A DNA stretch of 43,219 nt from Actinomycetes bacterium (GTDB taxonomy: Bacteria; Actinomycetota; Acidimicrobiia; Acidimicrobiales; UBA8190): NCBI GenBank assembly GCA_021826725.1, contig JAKAYQ010000003.1, forward strand, positions 1 through 43,219. Reading direction: 5' to 3'. Every line of letters begins with the position of its first letter. Position 1 is the first letter of the stretch. Of this stretch, positions 35,850 to 43,219 are shown in pieces. A model generated the notes under the pieces. That model worked only from the letters and a program-made list of their open reading frames with translations. It ran no database searches and was not told the origin of the DNA. The position numbers and the translations under genes were made by a program.

Positions 35850-36392
35850 TCACCCCGGCGCCACCCCGTCGAACCGTTGCGGGACGGCGCGCAGCCACTC
35901 GTCGAGGGTGCCGCGCGAGGCGGCGAACGCCCCCTCGAACCGGATCCACTGCAACGCACGGCGATGCGGGCTCTGCTGCGGGACGAACGGGTTCTGCTCG
36001 CCGGCGATCACCTCCACCACCTCGGGGTCCGGCTCCCGCGCCAGCACCACCCCGTCGTAGTTCGGCAGCACCCGCACGTCGAACAGCTCGTCCCACCGCC
36101 ACTCGTGCGACACCTTGCTTGCGTTGGCGACGAGCACCCGCTCACTCGTCGCATACGCCAACCCCTCGGATCGGCCCTTCATCCCCGCCGCCCGCATCGA
36201 CCCCGGGCGCGGCACCCACGCCGCCATCGGCGCCGCCGCCTGCTGCTCGCTCACCCCCACCAACGCCACCTTGGACGCCAGCCGTTCCCCTGGCAACCAG
36301 TCCGGTCCGAGGAACCACAGCCCGACGTTGTGGAACTTGCCGGCGGTGAAGCGCCTCGCCCACCGGTCCAAGCTCCGAGACGTGCGCGTCAC
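35850..36392 (-). CDS. Hypothetical PH/GRAM-like protein, T7SS operon
   Basis: GTG start at 36392 overlaps the preceding gene's stop by 4 nt; YATSERVLVANASKVSHEWRWDELFDVRVLPNYDGVVLARE. Confidence 0.65.
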   Translation of the reverse strand: MTRTSRSLDRWARRFTAGKFHNVGLWFLGPDWLPGERLASKVALVGVSEQQAAAPMAAWVPRPGSMRAAGMKGRSEGLAYATSERVLVANASKVSHEWRWDELFDVRVLPNYDGVVLAREPDPEVVEVIAGEQNPFVPQQSPHRRALQWIRFEGAFAASRGTLDEWLRAVPQRFDGVAPG

Positions 36393-37744
36393 AGCAACCC
36401 CCCCACGAAGCTCCCCACGTCTTCGATCCCACTGGCCAGGTGCCGGCCGACGGACTCCCCTGCCTGCACCGCGTCGCGACCCGCGGCCTCGGCTCCCGCC
36501 ACCACATGCCGGCCGACAACCTCCCCGGCATGCACCACCGCCCCTGCTGCCTCCACCTGCAGGCGGCCGACCTCGCCCACCACCGCTGAAACCTCGTGCC
36601 CGGCGTCCGACGCCCAGTGGGTGATGTCCCCCCAGTGGGACCGCACCCACTCTTGGGCGAAGTACACCGCCGTGCCGGCGACGAGCACCTCGCCGACACC
36701 GGGGATCCAGCTGCCCGCCATGTCAACCGTGAGCAGCGAAGCGCCTAGCTCCGTCCCGGTGGCGGCCATGCCGACGCCGGCGAGGTTGGCGCCGGCCACG
36801 CCCTTGTCGAGCCCGCTGGTCTGGCCGTCGACCAACATGCCGACGTCGCTGACGACCGAAACGCCGAGCCCGACCTTGCCGAGCACGTCGAGGGCGCCGG
36901 CCACCGGCTCGGACGGGACCCGTTCGAGCGGCGCCGCTGCAGAGATGAGCTTCGCCCACCGACCGCCGGTGATGGCCTCGAGGTAGCGGGACTGGGCGGC
37001 GATGGCCTGGCCGCTGTCCTCCCCGTAGGTGGCGGCGATGTCCAGGACCTGCTGGTAGGCCTTGGGGTCGGCCTTGGCCAGCGTCTCCCAGTCCCCGGCG
37101 TCGAACGCCCGCAACAGCTCCCACATCTTGGTGGCCTCGGTGCCCTGCATGGCCACACCCAGGGTGCCGAGGACGGCACCGGGACTAGCCACCAGGTCGA
37201 GGAACCGGTGCAGGGCGGTTTCCTTGGCGTGCTCGGCGACAGCCGCCAGGCGGTGGGCACAGGCCACGGCGGCGCGGCTGGCCTCGGCCGCGGCGTGGGC
37301 GCAGGTCGCCGACGCCGACGCATAGGCGGCCTGCAGGTCGGCGCCCGCCTGCTCCTCGGCCGACGACCGCGCCGCTCGGTCGGCGGCGCTGGCCGCCGGA
37401 GCGCCGGCCAGCGACGCCATCGTCGCCTGGTACCGGGCCGAAGCCTCGTCGTACCCCTGGACGGCTGCCGCCGTCTGCTGCTGGGCCTCGGCCAGGACCC
37501 GGGCGTAGGTGTCGATGGCGGCAGCGGCGTCGTCGCGGTCCCCGGCCATCCGGTGCAGGCCGTCCACCATGCTGGCGGCAGCGGCATCGAAGTGCGACGC
37601 GGCAGGCCCCGACCAGTCCCCGGCCACCGCCGACGCCTGCGAATGCGCCGACCCCGCCGCCTGACGCAGCGCATCACCAACCGAGCGCAGCCGCCCGGCC
37701 GCCGCCTGCAACGCAGCGGGGTCGCCCTGCGGCACGTCGAACAT
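36389..37744 (-). CDS. Long WXG/LXG-type candidate T7SS substrate
   Basis: Helical Ala-rich N-terminus with WSG turn (AVAGDWSGPAASHFDAAAASMVDGL), long helical and hydrophobic C-terminal part; WXG100 and EspC-like genes adjacent. Confidence 0.7.
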   Translation of the reverse strand: MFDVPQGDPAALQAAAGRLRSVGDALRQAAGSAHSQASAVAGDWSGPAASHFDAAAASMVDGLHRMAGDRDDAAAAIDTYARVLAEAQQQTAAAVQGYDEASARYQATMASLAGAPAASAADRAARSSAEEQAGADLQAAYASASATCAHAAAEASRAAVACAHRLAAVAEHAKETALHRFLDLVASPGAVLGTLGVAMQGTEATKMWELLRAFDAGDWETLAKADPKAYQQVLDIAATYGEDSGQAIAAQSRYLEAITGGRWAKLISAAAPLERVPSEPVAGALDVLGKVGLGVSVVSDVGMLVDGQTSGLDKGVAGANLAGVGMAATGTELGASLLTVDMAGSWIPGVGEVLVAGTAVYFAQEWVRSHWGDITHWASDAGHEVSAVVGEVGRLQVEAAGAVVHAGEVVGRHVVAGAEAAGRDAVQAGESVGRHLASGIEDVGSFVGGLL

Positions 37745-37764
37745 CGAACAGCTCGCCGGCACCC

Positions 37765-38073
37765 TCAGCCACCACCCATGCCCCGGCCGATGCCCGACTC
37801 CGTGGCCTGGTAGTGGTGCCCGGCCTTGGCCACCGCCGCACCCAGCTTCGACAGGCTCACCGCCGCGGCCCGGTCACCGGCGGCGAAGGTGGCGGACAGG
37901 TCCGCCATGGCGTGTGCCAGCACGCCGTTGCCTGCCGCACCGGCGGCGCCGGACAGCGCGGCACCGTCCTGATCGACCGTGTCCCCCAGCTGCCGGCCCA
38001 GGTCCGTGAACACCCCGCTCTGAGACGCCACGACACTCGGGGCGACCTCGATCCGCCCGTTCCCCTGGCCCAC
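37765..38073 (-). CDS. EspC-like / ESX-associated small helical protein
   Basis: GRIEVAPSVVASQSGVFTDLGRQLGDTVDQDGAAL...AAVSLSKLGAAVAKAGHHYQATESG; GTG start 38073. Confidence 0.65.
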   Translation of the reverse strand: MGQGNGRIEVAPSVVASQSGVFTDLGRQLGDTVDQDGAALSGAAGAAGNGVLAHAMADLSATFAAGDRAAAVSLSKLGAAVAKAGHHYQATESGIGRGMGGG

Positions 38074-38089
38074 CGTCGTCGCCGGCCGG

Positions 38090-38383
38090 TCAGGAGCGGA
38101 ACATGGAGCCGACCTGCTGCTCGTTCGTCTCGTAGGCGACGCCGGCCTGGCGCAGGAGGGTGGCGATGCCGGTGAGCGCCTGGTGGAGGCCGGCGCCGTC
38201 ACGCTGCCACTGCTCCCAGAGGGCTTCGAACTGGGCCTGGGCCGACCCGACCCAATCGCCCTGCAGCGGCGAGACCATGCCTGCGAGCTGGCTCAGGATC
38301 GACTCGACCTCGCCAGCGCCCGAGGTCACCTGGCTGCTGATCGACTGGAGCTGCTCTGGCGTGACTGCGATAGAACCGGACAT
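38090..38383 (-). CDS. WXG100 family protein (ESAT-6-like)
   Basis: 97 aa; IAVTPEQLQSISSQVTSGAGEVESILSQLAGMVSPLQGDWVGSAQAQFEALWEQWQRDGAGLHQALTGIATLLRQAGVAYETNEQQV. Confidence 0.95.
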   Translation of the reverse strand: MSGSIAVTPEQLQSISSQVTSGAGEVESILSQLAGMVSPLQGDWVGSAQAQFEALWEQWQRDGAGLHQALTGIATLLRQAGVAYETNEQQVGSMFRS

Positions 38384-38427
38384 CCGTGCTCCCTCCCGCG
38401 GGTTTGATCGAGGAATCGTACAGGCGT

Positions 38428-41400
38428 TTAGGTGTCGTCGGCGAGGGGCACCTGGACCGGTCGCACGTCACCTCCGGTCACGAGCACGCCCCGGCCGGCC
38501 GGCCCCGGGAAGACCGAGGTGCGGGTCAGGCGGGCGCCGAGGAGCTCGCCGTCCGCCGGCGACCCGGGGCACAGCAGCAGCCCGGCACGGGACTTGCGGG
38601 CCTCGGGAACCAGCCCGCGGAAGCCGCCGAGGTCGGCGGTGGTACCGGCGAGCACCAGGGCGTTTCCCCGGTCCCGGGCGCTACGCAGGAAGCCGACCAG
38701 CGCCTCGGCCGCGGGCGCGTCTGCCAGCAGCTCGGCGTCGTCGACCACCACGACCACCGGGGTCAGGGACACGGCCTGCAGCGCTGCGTCCATGTCGGCC
38801 CGGCTCGCGACCCGCCCGTCGACCACCCCGGCGACGGCGGCACTGCCGGCCAGTCGCGCCAGCGGCGAGGGCCGGGCTGTCACCGCCAGCACGCGCACTC
38901 CCCGGCGGGCGAGGGAGCAAGCCATCACGACCAGTGCGTTGCTGCGACCGCTGCGCGGCGGGCCGGCGACGAGGAACCCGGGGCCGACCTCGGCCAGGTC
39001 GACGACCTGCGGGGTAAGCCGATCGCCGCCCACGCCGACGAGGGCTCCGAGCACGGTGCCGCTGCCGGCTGTGTCGAGCGCCGCCTCGGGCAGGCCGGCC
39101 AGCGGCAGGTGGGCGGGAAGCACGGCCACCGGCTCGGGCCGTACTTTGTCGGGCAGCGGCACGTCGCGCCGACGGGCCCGCTCGGCCAGGCGGAGCAGCG
39201 CGGCGACCTGGGCTGGGCCCGAGGGGTCGTCGGCGAGGAGCGCGACCTGCAGCTCCGTTCCCCCTCGGGGATCGAAGGCGCGGCCGGGTGGGATGTCGTC
39301 GGGCAGGTGGCGCGGGTTGATCCCCAGCATCCCGTACGTCGTGCGGTCGTTCAGGCGGAGCATCAGGACCCGGTCGAACAGGCCGGCCACCCGGGGGGAG
39401 CCGGCCGTGCGGTCGCCGGTGACGACGGCGCGGATGCCCACCCCGGGGCCCTCGCGCAGCAGGTGCAGGAACGTCCCGACCAGCCGGCCCCCGTCGAGGC
39501 CGTCGAACTCGGCGACGTAGCCCTCCCACCGGTCGAGGAGCACGAGGACGTAGGGCAGGCGCTCGTCGGGCAGAGCCGCTGCCCGCTGGTCGCCGATGGT
39601 GGAGAACGAGCCGCGAGCCAGCACCAGCTGTCGCCGGGACACCTCGGCCAGGAGCCGGGTGAGCAACCGGTCCACCCGCTCGTGCTCCAGGCGCGACACG
39701 ACGGCGCCGCAGTTGGGCAGCTCCTGCAGGGGCACGAGCGACCCGCTGCCGCAGTCGATGCCGAAGAGATGCACGTCGCTCGTGCGCACCCGGGCCGCCA
39801 CCGAGGCGGCCAGCGTGCGCAGCAGGGTCGACCGGCCCGACCCCGGGTCGCCCAGCACCAGCAGGTGCCCACCGTCACGCAGGTCGAAGGTCGCCGCCAC
39901 CTGCGACTGCTCCGCCGGAACGTCCTGCAGCCCGAAGGGGGCGGCCACGGCGTCCGCCGGCAGGCCGCCGAAAGGCTCGCCGGCTGGCTCTGGCGCCAGC
40001 TCGAGCTCGGTGTCAGCCGCCAGCACCTCGCCCGGGAGCACCAGGACCTCGGGCAGTGGCGGCAGCCATGGGCGGGCCGGCGCATCGAACCCGGCCTCGT
40101 CGCTGGCCTGGCCGAGGGCGGCGACGAGCGCTGCCAGGTCCGTCGAGTCGGTCTCCAGACCCCCGACCGGATCGCCCGGGAGGGGCTTGGCGAGGTGCTC
40201 CCAGTCGACCGGCACCACCTGCAACGGCGCGCTGCCTTCGGCCGCCGGGCGGCGACCGCCCACCCGTGCGGCTTGGAACTGGCTGACCTGTTCGTGCCCG
40301 ACCCGGACGTAGCCTCGTCCCGGCATGGCTTTGGGGATCCGCGAGGCCAGCGGCGAGTCGATGACGTCGGCGCTGTCGGCGGCGTCGGTGACGCGCATGG
40401 CGATGCGCAGGTTGGTGTTGGTCTTGATCGCCGCCGACACCACCCCGGAGGGGCGCTGGGTGGCGAGCAGAAGGTGGATGCCGAGCGAGCGGCCCCGGCG
40501 AGCCAGGTCGACGAGGCCGTCGACGAATGCGGGGAGCTCCTCGACGAGGGCGGCGAACTCGTCGATGATGAGCAGAAGGCGGGCGAGAGGGGCCCGGCCG
40601 TCGGTGCCGTCGCGCCAGTAGTCGTCGAGGTCGGTGGAGCCTGCCTCGGCGAAAAGTCGCTCGCGGCGGCGGAGCTCCGCGCCCAACGAGGCCAGAGCCC
40701 GCTGGGTCTGGTGGCCATCGAGGTCGGTCACCATGCCGACCGTGTGGGGTAGCAGGGCGCACTCCTTGAAGGCACTGCCACCCTTGTAATCGACCAGGAC
40801 GAAGTTCATCGCCGCTGGCGTGTTGGCAACGGCCAGCCCGGCGATCACCGTCTGCAGGAGCTCGCTCTTGCCCGAGCCCGTGGTGCCGGCGACGAGAGCG
40901 TGGGGGCCGTCGTGGGCAAGGTCGATGGACAGCGGCCCGGTCTCCCCCTCTCCCAGGACGGTGGCTGTGGTCCGTCCGCCGTCACGCCAGCGGGCTGCCA
41001 CGGCGGCCGCAGTGGGTGGCTCCAGTCCGAGCAGGTCAAGCAGGCGCAGCTCGGACGGGATGGTGCTTCCCACGGCGAGCTGGCGGTTGAGGCGCAGCGG
41101 TGCCAGACGGCGCGCCGTCTCCTCCGCCTTCATGGCGTCGACCAGTCCCGGCAGCAGTTCCACCGGCCGCCCGGCGCTGGTCCGCACCGTGGCGGTGCCG
41201 GTCCGAACGTCGGCCAGGACGACCACGGCCCGGCACTCCTCAGGCAGGAGCAGCTCGGCGTCGTCCAGGCAGATGCAGTGGACCCCCACCGCCGGGCCGT
41301 GCCGGAGCAGCTTGGTGACAGCGGGGACTGCCCCCAGGCGGTAGGCGCCGTCCACGACGACCAGATGCGCCGGCAGCGGCGCTGGCTGCGCGTCCGACCG

Positions 41401-42807
41401 CCCGGCGGCACGCTCGTCGACCAGCCCGGCGAGCTCGCCGGCCAAGCGGAGCACGGTGGCGTCGTCGTTGGCCAGCCGGGCCACGGCCTCGCCGCTGCGG
41501 GCGCGCAGGTGCGGCAGCCACCGCGCCCAGCTCCAGGCTTCCTGTTGGTACGGGCCGGTGAGCACCGTGATGACGAGGTCGTCGGGCGCGTGAAAGGTTG
41601 CCGCCTCGAGCAGCAGCGCCCGGACCATGCCTTCGACGCGACGACGATCGCCGGCGATGCCGACGACGCCGTCGCGGCGCAGGTCGAGCGTGGCGGGGAC
41701 GAGGTGGAGCGGCGGTGGGGCATCGGCCGGCCCGGTGTCGCCGGGGGGCCGGCGTCCTTCGACGGCTACCGATGCAGGCCTGTCGGTCAACCCGCTCCAC
41801 AGGACGAGGAAGTCGGGGTCCTCGGGACGCCGCTCCCACAGCCGAGCGCCGGGGCCTTCGGTCACGGCGGCCGTGGTGGCGGGATCAGCGGCCGCAAGCC
41901 GGCGCGCCGCGGTCTCGGCGGTCAGAGCATCGGCCAGGTCGGCGCTGGCCTGCTCCAGTGCTGCCTGGTGCGCCCGGGTGCGCTGCCGGTGCGTCTTCGT
42001 GCCGCTGCGTCGCTGGCTCAGGTAGTTGGACACCGCTACAACCGGGCTGAGGAGCGTGAACAGGAGGAACAGCACCTGGTGCACCACGATGGCGAGAAGG
42101 ACGCCGATGACCGCCGGCGCCAGGGATGCAGCGATCGGGAACGGCTGGACCTGCCGCTGCGGAGCGGCGCCGGGGAAGCGGACGGCCCTGGCCTCGTCCG
42201 GCGGGAACATTCGCGGCGGCCGGTTCACCACGATTCGGCCTTCACCGTCGGGCGAGGTCACGACCCCGCCGCCACCCATTGGCTGCCAGCAGAGCACGGA
42301 GTCACCGCAGCGCAGGTACGCCCCCGGGGGGAGCTCGGCCTCGGTCACCGCCAACCCCTCCACCTGCACACCATTCGCTGCGCCAGTGTCCCGGACAGTG
42401 ACCGTGCCGCCGCCGACAACGAGCTCGGCGTGCTCGCGGGAGACCTTGGGGTCCGACGCCAGGCAGATCCCGGCGGCGGCTGCCCGGCCTACCATCCACC
42501 GCCCGGGCGCCAGGTGGACATGACGGCCAGCATCGGGCCCTGTCACCACGCGCACCTTGGCCACGGCGGCAGGTGCCGGGGTAGCTGGCGGTAGCGGTCG
42601 CGACGAGACCCGCGCCCCATCCACGATCTGCTCCCCGAGGGAAACGTCGGCCTGCAGCAGTCGGTCCCTGATCCACCACATCTGCTTCGATCCCTCGGGG
42701 TCGAGGGCGTCGAACAGGGCCGCGCACGGTGTACCCGCTTCCGCCGTCACGACGACGTCGCGGTCGTCACCGCGACGGCCGTCTACCAGGCTCAGAAAGA
42801 TCCGCAT
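38428..42807 (-). CDS. eccC: Type VII secretion FHA-FtsK/SpoIIIE ATPase (EccC/EssC-like, three ATPase domains)
   Basis: FHA domain (VHLAPGRWMVGRAAAAGICLASDPKVSREHAELVV), TM region, P-loops GTTGSGKSELL, GDPGSGRSTLL, GPPRSGRSNAL; ATG 42807. Confidence 0.93.
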   Translation of the reverse strand: MRIFLSLVDGRRGDDRDVVVTAEAGTPCAALFDALDPEGSKQMWWIRDRLLQADVSLGEQIVDGARVSSRPLPPATPAPAAVAKVRVVTGPDAGRHVHLAPGRWMVGRAAAAGICLASDPKVSREHAELVVGGGTVTVRDTGAANGVQVEGLAVTEAELPPGAYLRCGDSVLCWQPMGGGGVVTSPDGEGRIVVNRPPRMFPPDEARAVRFPGAAPQRQVQPFPIAASLAPAVIGVLLAIVVHQVLFLLFTLLSPVVAVSNYLSQRRSGTKTHRQRTRAHQAALEQASADLADALTAETAARRLAAADPATTAAVTEGPGARLWERRPEDPDFLVLWSGLTDRPASVAVEGRRPPGDTGPADAPPPLHLVPATLDLRRDGVVGIAGDRRRVEGMVRALLLEAATFHAPDDLVITVLTGPYQQEAWSWARWLPHLRARSGEAVARLANDDATVLRLAGELAGLVDERAAGRSDAQPAPLPAHLVVVDGAYRLGAVPAVTKLLRHGPAVGVHCICLDDAELLLPEECRAVVVLADVRTGTATVRTSAGRPVELLPGLVDAMKAEETARRLAPLRLNRQLAVGSTIPSELRLLDLLGLEPPTAAAVAARWRDGGRTTATVLGEGETGPLSIDLAHDGPHALVAGTTGSGKSELLQTVIAGLAVANTPAAMNFVLVDYKGGSAFKECALLPHTVGMVTDLDGHQTQRALASLGAELRRRERLFAEAGSTDLDDYWRDGTDGRAPLARLLLIIDEFAALVEELPAFVDGLVDLARRGRSLGIHLLLATQRPSGVVSAAIKTNTNLRIAMRVTDAADSADVIDSPLASRIPKAMPGRGYVRVGHEQVSQFQAARVGGRRPAAEGSAPLQVVPVDWEHLAKPLPGDPVGGLETDSTDLAALVAALGQASDEAGFDAPARPWLPPLPEVLVLPGEVLAADTELELAPEPAGEPFGGLPADAVAAPFGLQDVPAEQSQVAATFDLRDGGHLLVLGDPGSGRSTLLRTLAASVAARVRTSDVHLFGIDCGSGSLVPLQELPNCGAVVSRLEHERVDRLLTRLLAEVSRRQLVLARGSFSTIGDQRAAALPDERLPYVLVLLDRWEGYVAEFDGLDGGRLVGTFLHLLREGPGVGIRAVVTGDRTAGSPRVAGLFDRVLMLRLNDRTTYGMLGINPRHLPDDIPPGRAFDPRGGTELQVALLADDPSGPAQVAALLRLAERARRRDVPLPDKVRPEPVAVLPAHLPLAGLPEAALDTAGSGTVLGALVGVGGDRLTPQVVDLAEVGPGFLVAGPPRSGRSNALVVMACSLARRGVRVLAVTARPSPLARLAGSAAVAGVVDGRVASRADMDAALQAVSLTPVVVVVDDAELLADAPAAEALVGFLRSARDRGNALVLAGTTADLGGFRGLVPEARKSRAGLLLCPGSPADGELLGARLTRTSVFPGPAGRGVLVTGGDVRPVQVPLADDT

Positions 42808-42939
42808 CTGCCCGGGCCACTCTATCGGCGGACCCAGGTGCGCTACGAGATGCGGATGCCAGAGACGACCCCGGCGATGACCGGGCACGAGTGACCGCTC
42901 TGGAAAAGCCCATCACCGGAATGGAAACCCCGGACTCGG

Positions 42940-42990
42940 TGGTCGGGCTGCCGGGATTTGAACCCGGGACCTCCACGTCCCGAACGTGGC
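42940..42990 (-). pseudogene. 3' fragment of tRNA-Pro(CGG): anticodon arm, variable loop, T-arm, acceptor 3' strand and CCA, without the 5' half
   Basis: Minus strand GCCACGTTCGGGACGTGGAGGTCCCGGGTTCAAATCCCGGCAGCCCGACCA; the expected D-arm and 5' acceptor CGGGCTG are absent upstream. Confidence 0.85.
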
Positions 42991-43199
42991 GGATCCGCTG
43001 ACATCAGGACCTACTGCCGTTTTCGTGGGCAGGTGTGACCAGGGACGACGCCGGAGGCGCCATCCGCGGACCGGCCTTCGCCCATTGGTTCTCCGGGGGC
43101 GGCACGTCATCGAAGGACCGCCGAGATGGGCGTCGTCACAGCCAGCCTGCTGGCCGGTGGGACACGGGAGTCCGAGGACCGCCAGCCATAATGGAGCAG

Positions 43200-43219
43200 G
43201 TCAGCCGCCTGCGGCTGAC
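43200..43219. repeat. Perfect 9-bp-arm inverted repeat at the extreme window end
   Basis: GTCAGCCGC-CT-GCGGCTGAC. Confidence 0.95.

Noticed and set aside
38386-42594. Long plus-strand ORFs (38386..40752, 40900..42594) antisense to the T7SS ATPase
   Set aside because: GC-rich mirror ORFs with Arg/His/Gln/Gly-rich composition and no motifs; the minus-strand ATPase is unmistakable
42940-43020. Complete tRNA-Pro gene
   Set aside because: The 3' half is perfect, but the sequence 5' of the anticodon stem lacks a D-arm and a 5' acceptor pairing with CAGCCCG, so only a fragment is called

Overview
High-GC (actinobacterial-looking) chromosomal window, or possibly a whole contig. It carries about 30 well-supported genes.

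Layout from left to right:
- the 3' end of a penicillin-binding protein gene, then a PASTA-domain Ser/Thr kinase (pknB), RNase Z, a Tat-exported N,N-dimethylformamidase-beta-like protein and a CPBP protease;
- an orphan MerB-like protein, an NfeD/SPFH pair, a YceI/MarR pair, a TetR/AlkB pair and a PAS-GAF-GGDEL-EAL protein;
- a decayed patch with an SDR 3' remnant and a frameshifted ISL3-type transposase remnant;
- vapBC directly behind tRNA-Ala(TGC), an MFS transporter, a ComF-like PRTase, a thioesterase/thiolase divergent pair and crgA/pabA;
- an ALDH, a Baeyer-Villiger-type monooxygenase with a divergent TetR, an aldo/keto reductase, an NlpC/P60 hydrolase and an alpha-glucan phosphorylase with a Gly/Ser hexanucleotide-repeat insertion;
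- a compact type VII secretion operon (FHA-FtsK ATPase, WXG100, EspC-like protein, a long WXG-type protein, two PH-like paralogue candidates and one unknown protein).

Most notable observations:
(i) a 3'-only tRNA-Pro(CGG) fragment next to the T7SS locus that looks like an integrative-element attachment site;
(ii) the compact T7SS operon with uncharacterised accessory genes;
(iii) four unrelated genes whose stop codons lie inside short tandem repeats;
(iv) several clean dyad-symmetric operator candidates next to their likely regulators.

Everything was read by eye. No database search or computation was run.
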